Positions 7,018 through 13,824 of a stretch of 45,639 bases of DNA are shown piece after piece. Position numbers and translations under genes: made by a program. Position 1 is the stretch's first letter, and every line of letters starts with the position of its first letter. The notes under the pieces were generated by a model, which worked only from the letters and a program-made list of their open reading frames with translations, was not told the DNA's origin and did no database searches. The DNA comes from Thermodesulfobacteriales bacterium (lineage in GTDB: Bacteria; Desulfobacterota; Thermodesulfobacteria; Thermodesulfobacteriales; Thermodesulfatatoraceae): positions 1-45,639 of the forward strand of contig JALSKZ010000057.1 of assembly GCA_026988575.1 (NCBI GenBank). The letters run 5' to 3'.

Positions 7018-7459
7018 AGAAGAAGTAAAAGAAGAAGCCGAAATCATCCGCCATGCCGGGGAGATTCCTGAAGTGGCCTTTTGGAACAGCCTTCATTACC
7101 TAACAGAAGATCCCGAAGGCCCAAAGCTAAAGCTTTTGCCTAAAGAAGAAGAATACCTGAAAAAAGCCGTAATTGAGCGCTATCTGCTTATTATAGAGCG
7201 GGATCTCACTTATGAGAACAAGGGAAAATCCCATTATCGCGGTCTTGAACGGGCCATTACCAATTGGAAGCGCTTAAGCACCTTTGCGGAACGGGAAGGT
7301 TTTGCGCTTGAGCCTTTGCGTAAAAAAGTCTTAGAATGCTTGCAAACTTATCTTAAAAAGCTCTCAGAAAAAGAATTTTTTCAAGAAAAAGAGCAACTTG
7401 AAGAGCTTGCCGGGGTTCTTGGGGCATCTTTTAACGAAAATCAATTTAAGGAGAGCTAA
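7004..7459 (+). CDS. Hypothetical protein, helical, unknown function
   Basis: A 151-residue acidic, charge-rich protein that I do not recognise. It looks mostly helical, with Glu/Lys-rich stretches (EEVKEEAEII near the start, LKKLSEKEFFQEKEQLEELAG near the end) and a more conserved-looking centre (HYLTEDPEGPKLKLLPKEEEYLKK, YLLIIERDLTYENKG). No signal peptide or membrane segment. I chose ATG 7004 over TTG 6998; both lie inside the end of scpB and the ribosome binding site is weak, suggesting coupling to scpB translation. Its stop lies three bases before cutA. The operon position suggests a housekeeping role, but nothing more can be said. Confidence 0.7.
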   Translation: MENIREEVKEEAEIIRHAGEIPEVAFWNSLHYLTEDPEGPKLKLLPKEEEYLKKAVIERYLLIIERDLTYENKGKSHYRGLERAITNWKRLSTFAEREGFALEPLRKKVLECLQTYLKKLSEKEFFQEKEQLEELAGVLGASFNENQFKES

Positions 7460-7461
7460 TC

Positions 7462-7779
7462 ATGGTTTACATGGTCTATGTTACGGCTTCAAATGAAAAC
7501 GAAGCCTTAAGGCTTGCCGAGGGTGTCGTAAAAGAGCGTCTGGCAGCGTGTGCCAATGTATATCCCAGGATCAAATCCGTTTATTGGTGGGAAGAAAAGT
7601 TACAAACCGATGAAGAAGCGGTGGTTATTTTCAAGACAGTCCCTGAAAGGCTCGAAAAATTGATAAAACGTATCAAGGAACTGCACTCTTATGAGTGCCC
7701 TTGTGTCTTGTCCTGGCCGATAGAAAAGGGCCATCAAGACTTCATGGCCTGGGTATTGAAAGAAACCAGTAGCCAATAG
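7462..7779 (+). CDS. cutA: Divalent-cation tolerance protein CutA
   Basis: CutA1-type small trimeric protein (105 aa), linked to divalent metal tolerance in E. coli but of uncertain biochemical function. The family features are visible: VYVTASNENEALRLAEGVVKERLAAC near the N-terminus, SVYWWEEKL, EAVVIFKT, and HSYECPCVLSWPIEKG near the C-terminus. AAGGAGAG before ATG 7462 overlaps the end of the previous gene. CutA proteins from thermophiles are known for very high stability. The next gene starts 10 bases after the stop, behind AGGAGG. Confidence 0.93.
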   Translation: MVYMVYVTASNENEALRLAEGVVKERLAACANVYPRIKSVYWWEEKLQTDEEAVVIFKTVPERLEKLIKRIKELHSYECPCVLSWPIEKGHQDFMAWVLKETSSQ

Positions 7780-7789
7780 GAGGTTAAAA

Positions 7790-9217
7790 ATGTCAAAAAC
7801 AGGTGGAATCTGGTCAAAGTCTTTTTTGGTCCTGGCCCTCTGTATCTTGGTTTCCTGCACCTCTACCGGGGTGCAGACAAACGTGGATACCACTGGGCCT
7901 TCGGCTCAGCAGGTGCTTACTTACAAAGGCCCCAAGGCGCGTATAGCGGTAGCCAGTTTTAAGTGTAAGGCTGCCAAGTGCTCAGGGCAAATTGGGGCCG
8001 GGATTGCCGACATGCTTGCCACCGCCCTTTTCCGCACCGGGCGTTTCATCGTGCTTGAGCGGGGCGAAGGCCTTGAGGCCATCCAAAAAGAACTTGCCTT
8101 GGGGCAGTCTGGTTACGTGCGCCCTGGCGCCGCGCCGCAACCTGGCCAGATGGAAGGGGCAGATATCCTGGTGGTAGGTGCTATTACCGCTTTTGAGCCT
8201 GAGGCCTCGGGTTTTGGGGCAGGCGGCGTGGTGGTGCCTTTTAAGGTGCCTCTTATCGGCGGGGTTAAAGTCAAAAAGAAAGAGGCCTATATCGCGGCTG
8301 ATCTTCGTTTGATAGATGTGCGCACTGGGCGGGTTATAAACGCCACTTCTGTGGAAGGTAAGGCCAGTTCCTGGAATGTTGGGGGGATAGGAGGAGGTAT
8401 ATTTGGAGATGTTGGTCTTGGCGGTGGCCTTGAAGTTTATCGCAACACCCCCATGGAAAAGGCCGTACGCGTGATGCTTTACAACGCAGTTCAGGCCATT
8501 TCCCAGCTTGTGCCTGAGAACTACTACCGCTGGGGTGAAGGCACCCAGGGCTTTAACAAGCCACCTGTGACCCCTAAACCTGCTGCGGCTCCCACCACAC
8601 AGCCTTCTGGGGGAGTTGTCCCGTCAGGAGCCATCCAGGGTGGTGCCAGCACTTTTAGGCCTGGATCAAAAGTCCTTTTTGCCGAGGACTTTTCCGGCTA
8701 TAACATCGGCGATATTCCCAAGAGCCTTTTGATTCGCAAGGGGCAGGTGGAAGTGGCGGCCTTTTCCGGTAAAAAATGGCTAAGGGCCCTTTCGGGCAAT
8801 GTCGAAGCCATCAAAAAAATAGACCTTCCCGAAAACTTCGCCGTGGAATGGAGCGTTTATTTTAGTGGACATTATATTGGTTTGGGGCATGCTATGTTCT
8901 TGGGTTATCCAAGAGACCCCAACAGGCCTGATGTCTTTCACTGGGCTTCTGACTGGGAATATCCGAAATGGAGCGGGCAGTGGATAAAAACCATAAAACT
9001 CAAGCCCAAGATGATTCATCACTTTGCCGTGCAGCAAAAAGACGGCATGATAAGAATCTTTGCTGACGGACACCTGATTTACAAAGAACCAGTAGGCGGC
9101 GGCATCGTGGGGGCCAAACTTCCCAATCGGGACGCCGTAAGCTTTGGCATCTGGGGAGAAAACCCCTCTGAAGGCAGGGAATGCCTAATAACAGACATCA
9201 AGATAACTGCGTATTAA
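7790..9217 (+). CDS. Lipoprotein with CsgG-like domain and C-terminal lectin-like domain
   Basis: A 475-residue predicted lipoprotein: a hydrophobic signal from about residue 11 and lipobox LVSC with acceptor Cys23. Residues about 50-240 resemble CsgG/HfaB, with IAVASFKCKA, IGAGIADMLATALFRTGRFIVLERGE and GADILVVGAI, then a glycine-rich insertion and a helical end. A Pro/Thr/Ala-rich linker (about 253-285) leads to a C-terminal beta-sandwich (about 290-475) like concanavalin-type/LamG family domains: FAEDFSGYNIGD, FAVEWSVYFSG, IRIFADGHLIYK and a closing ITDIKITAY. CsgG family members form outer-membrane secretion pores or act as envelope lipoproteins. The carbohydrate-binding suggestion for the tail is inference. 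AGGAGG precedes ATG 7790. Confidence 0.8.
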   Translation: MSKTGGIWSKSFLVLALCILVSCTSTGVQTNVDTTGPSAQQVLTYKGPKARIAVASFKCKAAKCSGQIGAGIADMLATALFRTGRFIVLERGEGLEAIQKELALGQSGYVRPGAAPQPGQMEGADILVVGAITAFEPEASGFGAGGVVVPFKVPLIGGVKVKKKEAYIAADLRLIDVRTGRVINATSVEGKASSWNVGGIGGGIFGDVGLGGGLEVYRNTPMEKAVRVMLYNAVQAISQLVPENYYRWGEGTQGFNKPPVTPKPAAAPTTQPSGGVVPSGAIQGGASTFRPGSKVLFAEDFSGYNIGDIPKSLLIRKGQVEVAAFSGKKWLRALSGNVEAIKKIDLPENFAVEWSVYFSGHYIGLGHAMFLGYPRDPNRPDVFHWASDWEYPKWSGQWIKTIKLKPKMIHHFAVQQKDGMIRIFADGHLIYKEPVGGGIVGAKLPNRDAVSFGIWGENPSEGRECLITDIKITAY

Positions 9218-9225
9218 AAAATTGG

Positions 9226-9245
9226 GGCGGTGATTTTTCACCGCC
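9226..9245 (+). terminator. Hairpin downstream of the CsgG-like gene
   Basis: GGCGGTGA (9226-9233), TTTT loop, TCACCGCC (9238-9245): an 8-bp perfect stem immediately before the RBS of the next gene. The U-tract is missing (TTATAC follows), so it may be an attenuator or processing stem rather than a full terminator. Confidence 0.4.
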
Positions 9246-9260
9246 TTATACGGAGGTTTT

Positions 9261-9638
9261 ATGGACGAGGCGTTTATTAAATCACTCTTGCCCAGAGAAA
9301 GAATAGACGAATTTTTCGAGGCCTTTTATTTTGGAGAAGAGCCAGCATATTTTCTTGAGTTAGGGCTTCGTGAATGGGCGCCTGAGGCAGGAAAGATTGT
9401 CCTTGAACTCAGGCTTTCGGCAAGGCCTGGGATGTGTCTGGCCTGCAATCTTACCTCAGGGCTCCCTGCGGTTTTCAAGAAACACCCCATTTTGAATCTT
9501 GAGGGCATAGTCCAGGAAATCGCCCAAAAGATTGGTCCCGAGTACCAGGTTCTTTCCTGGGACCTTGGCTGGACAGAACAGATTAACCGCGATCTTCACG
9601 TAATTCCTTTGGTGATAAAAGTGGGAAAGGCAAAATAA
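9261..9638 (+). CDS. Conserved hypothetical protein with CxxC motif
   Basis: A 125-residue soluble protein without a signal peptide. The most family-like part is RPGMCLACNLTSGLPAVF (C59-x2-C62) followed by HPILNLEGIVQEI and a C-terminal INRDLHVIPLVIKV strand. I recall a family of this shape in Desulfobacterota that some databases carry under a misleading homeobox-type name; its function is unknown. The CxxC could bind metal or be redox-active (inference). GGAGG precedes ATG 9261, and a hairpin separates it from the lipoprotein gene upstream. Confidence 0.75.
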   Translation: MDEAFIKSLLPRERIDEFFEAFYFGEEPAYFLELGLREWAPEAGKIVLELRLSARPGMCLACNLTSGLPAVFKKHPILNLEGIVQEIAQKIGPEYQVLSWDLGWTEQINRDLHVIPLVIKVGKAK

Positions 9639-9657
9639 CTTAAAAAGGGAGAAGAAA

Positions 9658-10194
9658 ATGGTCAAAAAAATACTTTTTCTGGTGGCCCTTTTGCTTGTTC
9701 CAGGGCAAGTGCTGGCTTATAACCTTCCTTCCTACAGGGAGCTTTGTAAAAATCTAGTTGATCTTTCCGGCTGGAAGGCCGAAGAGTGTACTGGCCTTAA
9801 CGCCACGAATCCCATGGGAGAGATTGCCTCGGCCACGCGCACCTACACCAGAGATAAACAAGAGCTAAATGTCCAGCTGGTCTTGGGAGCCGCGGCTATG
9901 GCCGCCGCAGGGCCTTTGGCTTATCAACGGTCTTTTGAAATGGATTCTCCTGAGGAATTCATAAGAATTACCACCATAGATGGCTTTCGGGTGGGGATCC
10001 AATATAACAAAAAGACCCATAGCGGTTCAGTGGGCGTGTTTTTGACTGAGCCTCCCAAGACCATGGATCCGGCAAGTATCAGCCAGATGGCCATACTGGT
10101 AGTTGGTTACCAGAATATGGACTGGAAAGAGGCCCTTTCCTGGGCCCAAAAATTTGACTGGAAGTCCCTAAAGGCCGCCATAGGGCATAAATAA
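9658..10194 (+). CDS. Exported hypothetical protein
   Basis: A 178-residue protein with a clear signal peptide (MVKKILFLVALLLVPGQVLA, probable cleavage after Ala20). The mature part has two cysteines (C31 and C44), which could form a disulfide in the periplasm, and no other hydrophobic span long enough for a stable membrane anchor except a short Ala-rich segment near residue 80 (GAAAMAAAG). I do not recognise a domain. It is the last gene of the + strand run, behind GGGAGAAG, and is followed by a strong bidirectional terminator. With the lipoprotein two genes upstream it may belong to an envelope function (inference). Confidence 0.72.
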   Translation: MVKKILFLVALLLVPGQVLAYNLPSYRELCKNLVDLSGWKAEECTGLNATNPMGEIASATRTYTRDKQELNVQLVLGAAAMAAAGPLAYQRSFEMDSPEEFIRITTIDGFRVGIQYNKKTHSGSVGVFLTEPPKTMDPASISQMAILVVGYQNMDWKEALSWAQKFDWKSLKAAIGHK

Positions 10195-10199
10195 AAAAA

Positions 10200-10224
10200 C
10201 GAGGAGGGCCTTTTTCCCTCCTCG
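10200..10224. terminator. Bidirectional intrinsic terminator
   Basis: CGAGGAGGG (10200-10208) pairs with CCCTCCTCG (10216-10224) around a short T-rich loop, flanked by A-run on the left and T-run on the right (GTTTTTATTT). This gives a U-tract on both strands, serving the exported hypothetical (+) and the peroxiredoxin (-). Confidence 0.9.
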
Positions 10225-10231
10225 TTTTTAT

Positions 10232-10837
10232 TTACTCGGCATATTCTACCTTCCATACCTCGTAAACTTTACCAGCCAGAGCCGGATTGGGTTTAAGCGT
10301 GGGTTTCCCCGGACGCCACCCCGCTGGGCAGGCTTCGCCGGGGTGTTCACGCACGTATTGAAAGGCCTGAATCTGACGTATCAGTTCGTCAATATTTCTA
10401 CCTACCGGGGCGTTTAGTACTTCTACGGCCTGGACCACGCCATCGGGGTCTATAATGAAACGGCCACGCAAATTAATGCCTGATTTTTCATCGTAAACAC
10501 CATACAATTGTCCAATTTTGGCCCCTACATCCCAGAGCATGGGATAAGGGATACCTCCTTCTACCATTTTGGAGAGTTCAAGTTCTTGCCATACCTTATG
10601 GCTAAAGACCGTGTCTGTACTGATGGCCAAGACCTCTACACCAAGTTTTTGAAAGTCTGGATAGCGTACCGCTATCGTAGACAACTCTGTAGGTCAAACA
10701 AAGGTGAAATCAGCCGGATAGAAACATACTACCACCCAGCGGCCCCGAAGGTCGGAAAGCTTAATTTTTTTGACCTCCCCTTGGTGATAGGCCTGAGCTT
10801 CAAAATCAGGCGCCACCGTTCCCGGACGAATACACAT
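10232..10837 (-). CDS. Selenocysteine-containing peroxiredoxin (AhpC/2-Cys type), UGA at 10694-10696 read as Sec
   Basis: Thiol- or selenol-dependent peroxidase of the 2-Cys AhpC/Prx1 group, reducing H2O2 and organic peroxides in the cytoplasm. Starting at ATG 10837, behind AGGAGG with a 6-nt spacer, the frame codes 201 residues if codon 48 (TGA, 10696-10694) is read through. Upstream of it are PGTVAPDF and [21 protein letters not shown]; downstream are [29 protein letters not shown] and [12 protein letters not shown]. The TGA falls exactly on the peroxidatic cysteine of F-T-F-V-C-P-T-E. The resolving cysteine is present as C170 ([10 protein letters not shown]), and nothing else in the frame is damaged. 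A SECIS-like hairpin follows the UGA. A conventional caller would report only 10232-10684. A nonsense mutation or base error is the alternative, but the exact position and hairpin argue for selenocysteine. Confidence 0.85.
10655..10682 (-). promoter_or_regulatory. Putative bacterial SECIS element in the peroxiredoxin mRNA
   Basis: In the mRNA, GUCU (10682-10679) pairs with AGAC (10658-10655). After a small 2x1 internal loop, GAUAGCG (10676-10670) pairs with CGCUAUC (10666-10660) around apical GUA. The loop begins 24 nt after the UGA. Bacterial SECIS elements are read by SelB, lie just after the UGA inside the coding region, and have a short apical loop with G (often GU) at its start; this one fits on distance, stem and loop. 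Confidence 0.72.
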
Positions 10838-10889
10838 AGGACACCTCCTATATTTATGGGAGTATTTATAGAAATGAGCTCTAAAAGAG

Positions 10890-10917
10890 AGTATAAGAAA
10901 TTTTGCCTTAATGTCAA
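10890..10917 (-). promoter_or_regulatory. Sigma-70 promoter of the selenoperoxiredoxin gene
   Basis: TTGACA (complement of 10912-10917), 16-nt spacer, TATACT (complement of 10890-10895), about 55 bases upstream of ATG 10837. The -35 box is a perfect consensus match and the -10 a 5/6 match, one of the best promoters in the window. It supports the upstream ATG rather than a start after the UGA. Confidence 0.75.
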
Positions 10918-10933
10918 TTAAAATTAATTCTAA
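10918..10933. promoter_or_regulatory. Fur/PerR-like inverted repeat next to the peroxiredoxin promoter
   Basis: TTAAAATTAATTCTAA is an imperfect 8+8 palindrome (one mismatched pair) directly upstream of the -35 box. It resembles Fur-superfamily boxes of the TTAGAAT-ATTCTAA type, although the half-site spacing differs by one base. A peroxide-responsive PerR-type operator would suit the gene, but AT-rich sequence makes chance matches easy. Confidence 0.3.
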
Positions 10934-10968
10934 TTTAGATCAGAGCTGAAATAATCTCTTTTTAAGAG

Positions 10969-10990
10969 AAGGGCCCTTAAGAGGGCCCTT
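10969..10990 (-). terminator. Terminator-like hairpin after cydB
   Basis: AAGGGCCC (10969-10976), six-base loop, GGGCCCTT (10983-10990). On the minus strand it lies 9 bases after the cydB stop and is followed by CTCTTAAAAAGAG rather than a clean U-tract, so termination is likely but not classic. Confidence 0.6.
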
Positions 10991-10999
10991 GCTTTATAT

Positions 11000-12040
11000 T
11001 TAATAGGCTTCTTCTTCGGAGGCGATAATAGCCGGGGTGATCTTGAAGCTGAAGAGTTTGTAGGCCCAGGTCTGGTAGGCAATGACTAAGGGGACAAAGA
11101 TCAAGGCCACCACGGTCATTACCTTAAGGGTAAGGAGGCTGGAAGAAGAGTTGTAAATAGTTAGCGTAGCTGCTGGGTCGATATTAGAGGGTAGTAAGCG
11201 GGGAAAGAGTCCGATGATACCAAAGGCCACGGAGGAGAGCACGGTAAGACAAGAGGCAAACCAGGCCTTCCACCATGATGCTTTGGCGGCAAAGGCCATG
11301 ATAAGGAGGAGACCCAATAAGGCCAGAAAGGGTACGATTAAGAGTATAGGGGCCTTCAGATAATTTAGCCAAAGGTCTGTGACAAAACCGGAAGTCACGA
11401 AAAAGGCTACCACGGCCAAAAATTCAGCTGCCCAGATCTTGCGGGCTATTTCTCCTGCCCGGCGAGATAGATCTCCTTCGGTTTTGGCCGCAAGCCAAAG
11501 GGCTCCGTGTACCAAAAACATGGTGACAAACATTATCCCGCCAAGGAGTCCATAGGGGTTTAATAAGGTGAATATATTTCCGTGAAAGACACCGTTTTGA
11601 TCTATAGGAATCCCTTTAAATATATTGGCAAAGGCTACACCAAAGAGCAGGGCGGGAATAAAGCTACCAATGAAGAGACAAAAGTCCCAGGTAGCCCGCC
11701 AGAGGGGACTATCTTCTTTATTGCGAAATTCAAAAGATACCCCCCGAACAATAAGGGCAAAGAGAATAAGCAACAACGCAGAGTAAAAGCCACTAAACAT
11801 GACGGCGTAGGTCTTGGGGAAAGCGGCAAAGGTGGCGCCCCCTGCGGTTATAAGCCATACTTCGTTTCCGTCCCATACTGGTCCCATGGCGTTATAGACT
11901 AACCGTCTTTCCAGATCGGTTTTGGTGACAAAGGGCATGAGGGTGCCCAGGCCTAGGTCAAAGCCATCTAGCATGAAGTATACGGCCCAAAGGACCCCCC
12001 AAAGGATAAACCAGATAATTTGGTAGATATTGTGTTCCAT
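11000..12040 (-). CDS. cydB: Cytochrome bd quinol oxidase subunit II
   Basis: Membrane subunit II of cytochrome bd, which with CydA oxidises quinol and reduces O2 to water at high oxygen affinity without proton pumping. The 346-residue protein has eight to nine hydrophobic spans and the family N-terminus WFILWGVLWAVYFMLDGFDLGLG, followed by NAMGPVWDGNEVWLITAGGA and TFAAFPKTYAVMFSGFY. AAAGGAGG precedes ATG 12040. It follows cydA by 13 bases. In an otherwise anaerobic-looking genome this oxidase usually serves oxygen detoxification (inference). No cydX-like small ORF is evident behind it. Confidence 0.96.
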   Translation of the reverse strand: MEHNIYQIIWFILWGVLWAVYFMLDGFDLGLGTLMPFVTKTDLERRLVYNAMGPVWDGNEVWLITAGGATFAAFPKTYAVMFSGFYSALLLILFALIVRGVSFEFRNKEDSPLWRATWDFCLFIGSFIPALLFGVAFANIFKGIPIDQNGVFHGNIFTLLNPYGLLGGIMFVTMFLVHGALWLAAKTEGDLSRRAGEIARKIWAAEFLAVVAFFVTSGFVTDLWLNYLKAPILLIVPFLALLGLLLIMAFAAKASWWKAWFASCLTVLSSVAFGIIGLFPRLLPSNIDPAATLTIYNSSSSLLTLKVMTVVALIFVPLVIAYQTWAYKLFSFKITPAIIASEEEAY

Positions 12041-12053
12041 GGTACCGCCTCCT

Positions 12054-13409
12054 TTAATAAGTGGTTACCGTCTTAGGGAAGACGATTTCCGTTTTAGATG
12101 TGTTTTCGACTTTTTCCGGGCCCTTTCGGGCGTACTTTACCAATAGGTAAATGTCTACCACTCCCAAAAGGGTGTAGAGGATGACAAAGGCGGGCAGGGA
12201 GAACCCTACCTGAAGAGTAGATATCGGAGACACCCCTTGAGAGGTTTTCATAAGGCCATAGACGAGCCAGGGTTGACGGCCTACTTCCGCCACGATCCAG
12301 CCTGCTTCGTGGGCTAGATAAGGCAGGGGGATACACCAAGGTAAGATGCGCAGGAGGAGTCGTTCCTTTTCAATGTTTTGCCTGCGTAAGAAGGCCCAAA
12401 GGCTTAATAAAATGAATAGGGTACCCAGGCCCACCATGAGGCGGAAGGACCAGAAGGTAAGAGATACTGGTGGTCTTTCGTCTTTAGGCCACTCCTTTAG
12501 GCCTTTGATCTCGGCATTAAAAGAATGATGGGCCAGAAAACTCATTAACCCGGGGATGGGAAAGAGGGCGATTTTGTTTCGTTCGTGCTGGTCATCAGGT
12601 ACCAAAAAAAGATACATAGGGGCCCCTTTTTCGGTATGCCAGAGGGCCTCCATGGCCGCCAGTTTGGTCGGCTGTTTTTCTGCTACCTCTGCCCCATGGA
12701 AGTGACCTTCAAAGAGGAGAAGCAGGGAGAAGATTAACGTGAAGATAGAGGCCACCTGGAAGCTCTTTTTGAAGAAGACCACCTCGTTTTTGCGCAGGAG
12801 GTGCCAGGCACAAATGCCTAAGACGAAAAAACCCCCAAGGACAAAGGCGCCAAAGACGGTGTGGAAGAATTCAAGCCAGCCAAAACTATTGGTTACAACC
12901 TGGAAAAAGCTGGTCATTTCTGCCCGACCATTACGGATGGTGTAGCCTACAGGGTGCTGCATCCAGCCGTTGGCCAACAAGATCCACAGGGCAGATATGT
13001 TAGACCCAAGAGCCACCAGCCAAATACAGGCCGCATGCATTTTAGGGGACAATCTATTCCAGCCAAATACCCAAACGGCAATAAAGGTAGACTCGAGGAA
13101 AAAGGCTAAAGTGGCTTCTATAGCCAGCAAGGAACCAAAGATATCCCCTACGTATTCGGAATAGCGTGACCAATTGGTACCAAATTGGAACTCAAGGGTT
13201 ATGCCGGTTACTACACCTAGGGCAAAATTTATCAGAAATAGTTTCCCCCAAAACTTGGCGGCTCGTTTGTAGTCTTCGTCTTTGGTTTTGACGTAAAGGG
13301 TTTCGTAAATAGCCGTGAGTAGGGAGAGCCCCAAGGTTAAGGGAACAAATATAAAATGAAACATTGTGGCCACAGCAAACTGAAGCCTCGATAATAAAAC
13401 GACATCCAT
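12054..13409 (-). CDS. cydA: Cytochrome bd quinol oxidase subunit I
   Basis: Haem-carrying subunit of cytochrome bd oxidase, about 451 aa from ATG 13409. H18 in TMFHFIFVPLTLG aligns with E. coli His19, a haem ligand; LEFQFGTNWSRYSEYVGDIFG, the H of EFFHTVFGAFVLGGF and the GRQPWLVYG motif are all conserved. The Q-loop region (about residues 245-310) appears of the short type. ATG 13409 lies 6 nt behind AAAGGAGG and is preferred to TTG 13415, which is too close. First gene of the cydAB operon; the 400-bp region upstream probably contains its promoter, but I could not pick one with confidence. Confidence 0.96.
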   Translation of the reverse strand: MDVVLLSRLQFAVATMFHFIFVPLTLGLSLLTAIYETLYVKTKDEDYKRAAKFWGKLFLINFALGVVTGITLEFQFGTNWSRYSEYVGDIFGSLLAIEATLAFFLESTFIAVWVFGWNRLSPKMHAACIWLVALGSNISALWILLANGWMQHPVGYTIRNGRAEMTSFFQVVTNSFGWLEFFHTVFGAFVLGGFFVLGICAWHLLRKNEVVFFKKSFQVASIFTLIFSLLLLFEGHFHGAEVAEKQPTKLAAMEALWHTEKGAPMYLFLVPDDQHERNKIALFPIPGLMSFLAHHSFNAEIKGLKEWPKDERPPVSLTFWSFRLMVGLGTLFILLSLWAFLRRQNIEKERLLLRILPWCIPLPYLAHEAGWIVAEVGRQPWLVYGLMKTSQGVSPISTLQVGFSLPAFVILYTLLGVVDIYLLVKYARKGPEKVENTSKTEIVFPKTVTTY

Positions 13410-13415
13410 ACCCAA

Positions 13416-13824
13416 CCTCCTTTGACTAGTCTAAAAACAGACATTTATTAAGAAGAAATCGGAGATAGTTTTATTTTTTTTAAATGAATTAGGGAGGCAA
13501 ACAGTGAAATTTAAATTCATTTGTTTTATTGAATTGCATGGCTCCAAATAATTGATGATTTTTTCTAAATTTGTTATTTTAAGCAAAAAATTATTCTATT
13601 CGATTTTTAAGAATCAAGTATTTCGTATTAGTTAATAAAAATTTTAATATCTTTATTACTGCCAAAATGGTCCCTGTCAAGGTTTATTTTTATGGGCTGC
13701 GGTCTTAAAGCCCTTTGGCCTAGAGACCAAATAGTCATTTATTTTTATTCCTGGTAATGTTAAGAGGCTGTTGATAGCCTGATAGGCAGGGTTGACATAT
13801 TAGGGGAAATGTTGACCTTTAACA
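13416..13824. other. AT-rich divergent intergenic region between cydA and the RNA ligase gene
   Basis: About 410 bases with no convincing long ORF. It holds a 9-bp inverted repeat AAATGAATT/AATTCATTT (13482-13490 with 13514-13522) and a GGTCT/AGACC stem (13701-13705 with 13724-13728) followed by a T-rich stretch. A possible extended -10 promoter for the + strand gene is TTGATA (13773-13778), then TG-A-CATATT (13795-13803). Two GTTGAC copies lie at 13792 and 13812. A 15-codon ORF with a good RBS (GTG 13504 to TAA 13551) may be chance. No redox-regulator site (FNR, Rex) was recognised. Confidence 0.5.

Noticed and set aside
9261-9638. Homeobox-type protein name sometimes attached to this family
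   Set aside because: No homeodomain helix-turn-helix is visible; the name is a misannotation.
10232-10684. Peroxiredoxin as a short gene starting at TTG 10684
   Set aside because: It would begin four codons after the active-site position, lacks a ribosome binding site there, and discards 47 well-conserved upstream residues that have their own RBS and promoter.
10694-10696. The in-frame TGA as a plain nonsense mutation (pseudogene)
   Set aside because: It falls exactly on the catalytic cysteine codon, the frame has no other defect, and a SECIS-like hairpin follows. Kept as an alternative but judged less likely.
10508-10921. Open frame on the + strand opposite the peroxiredoxin
   Set aside because: Antisense shadow of a recognised gene, no RBS, composition unlike neighbouring proteins.
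13504-13551. 15-codon ORF (GTG start) with a good AGGGAGG site upstream of cydA, opposite strand
   Set aside because: Too short to support, no downstream gene it could lead, and AT-rich sequence makes a chance match plausible.
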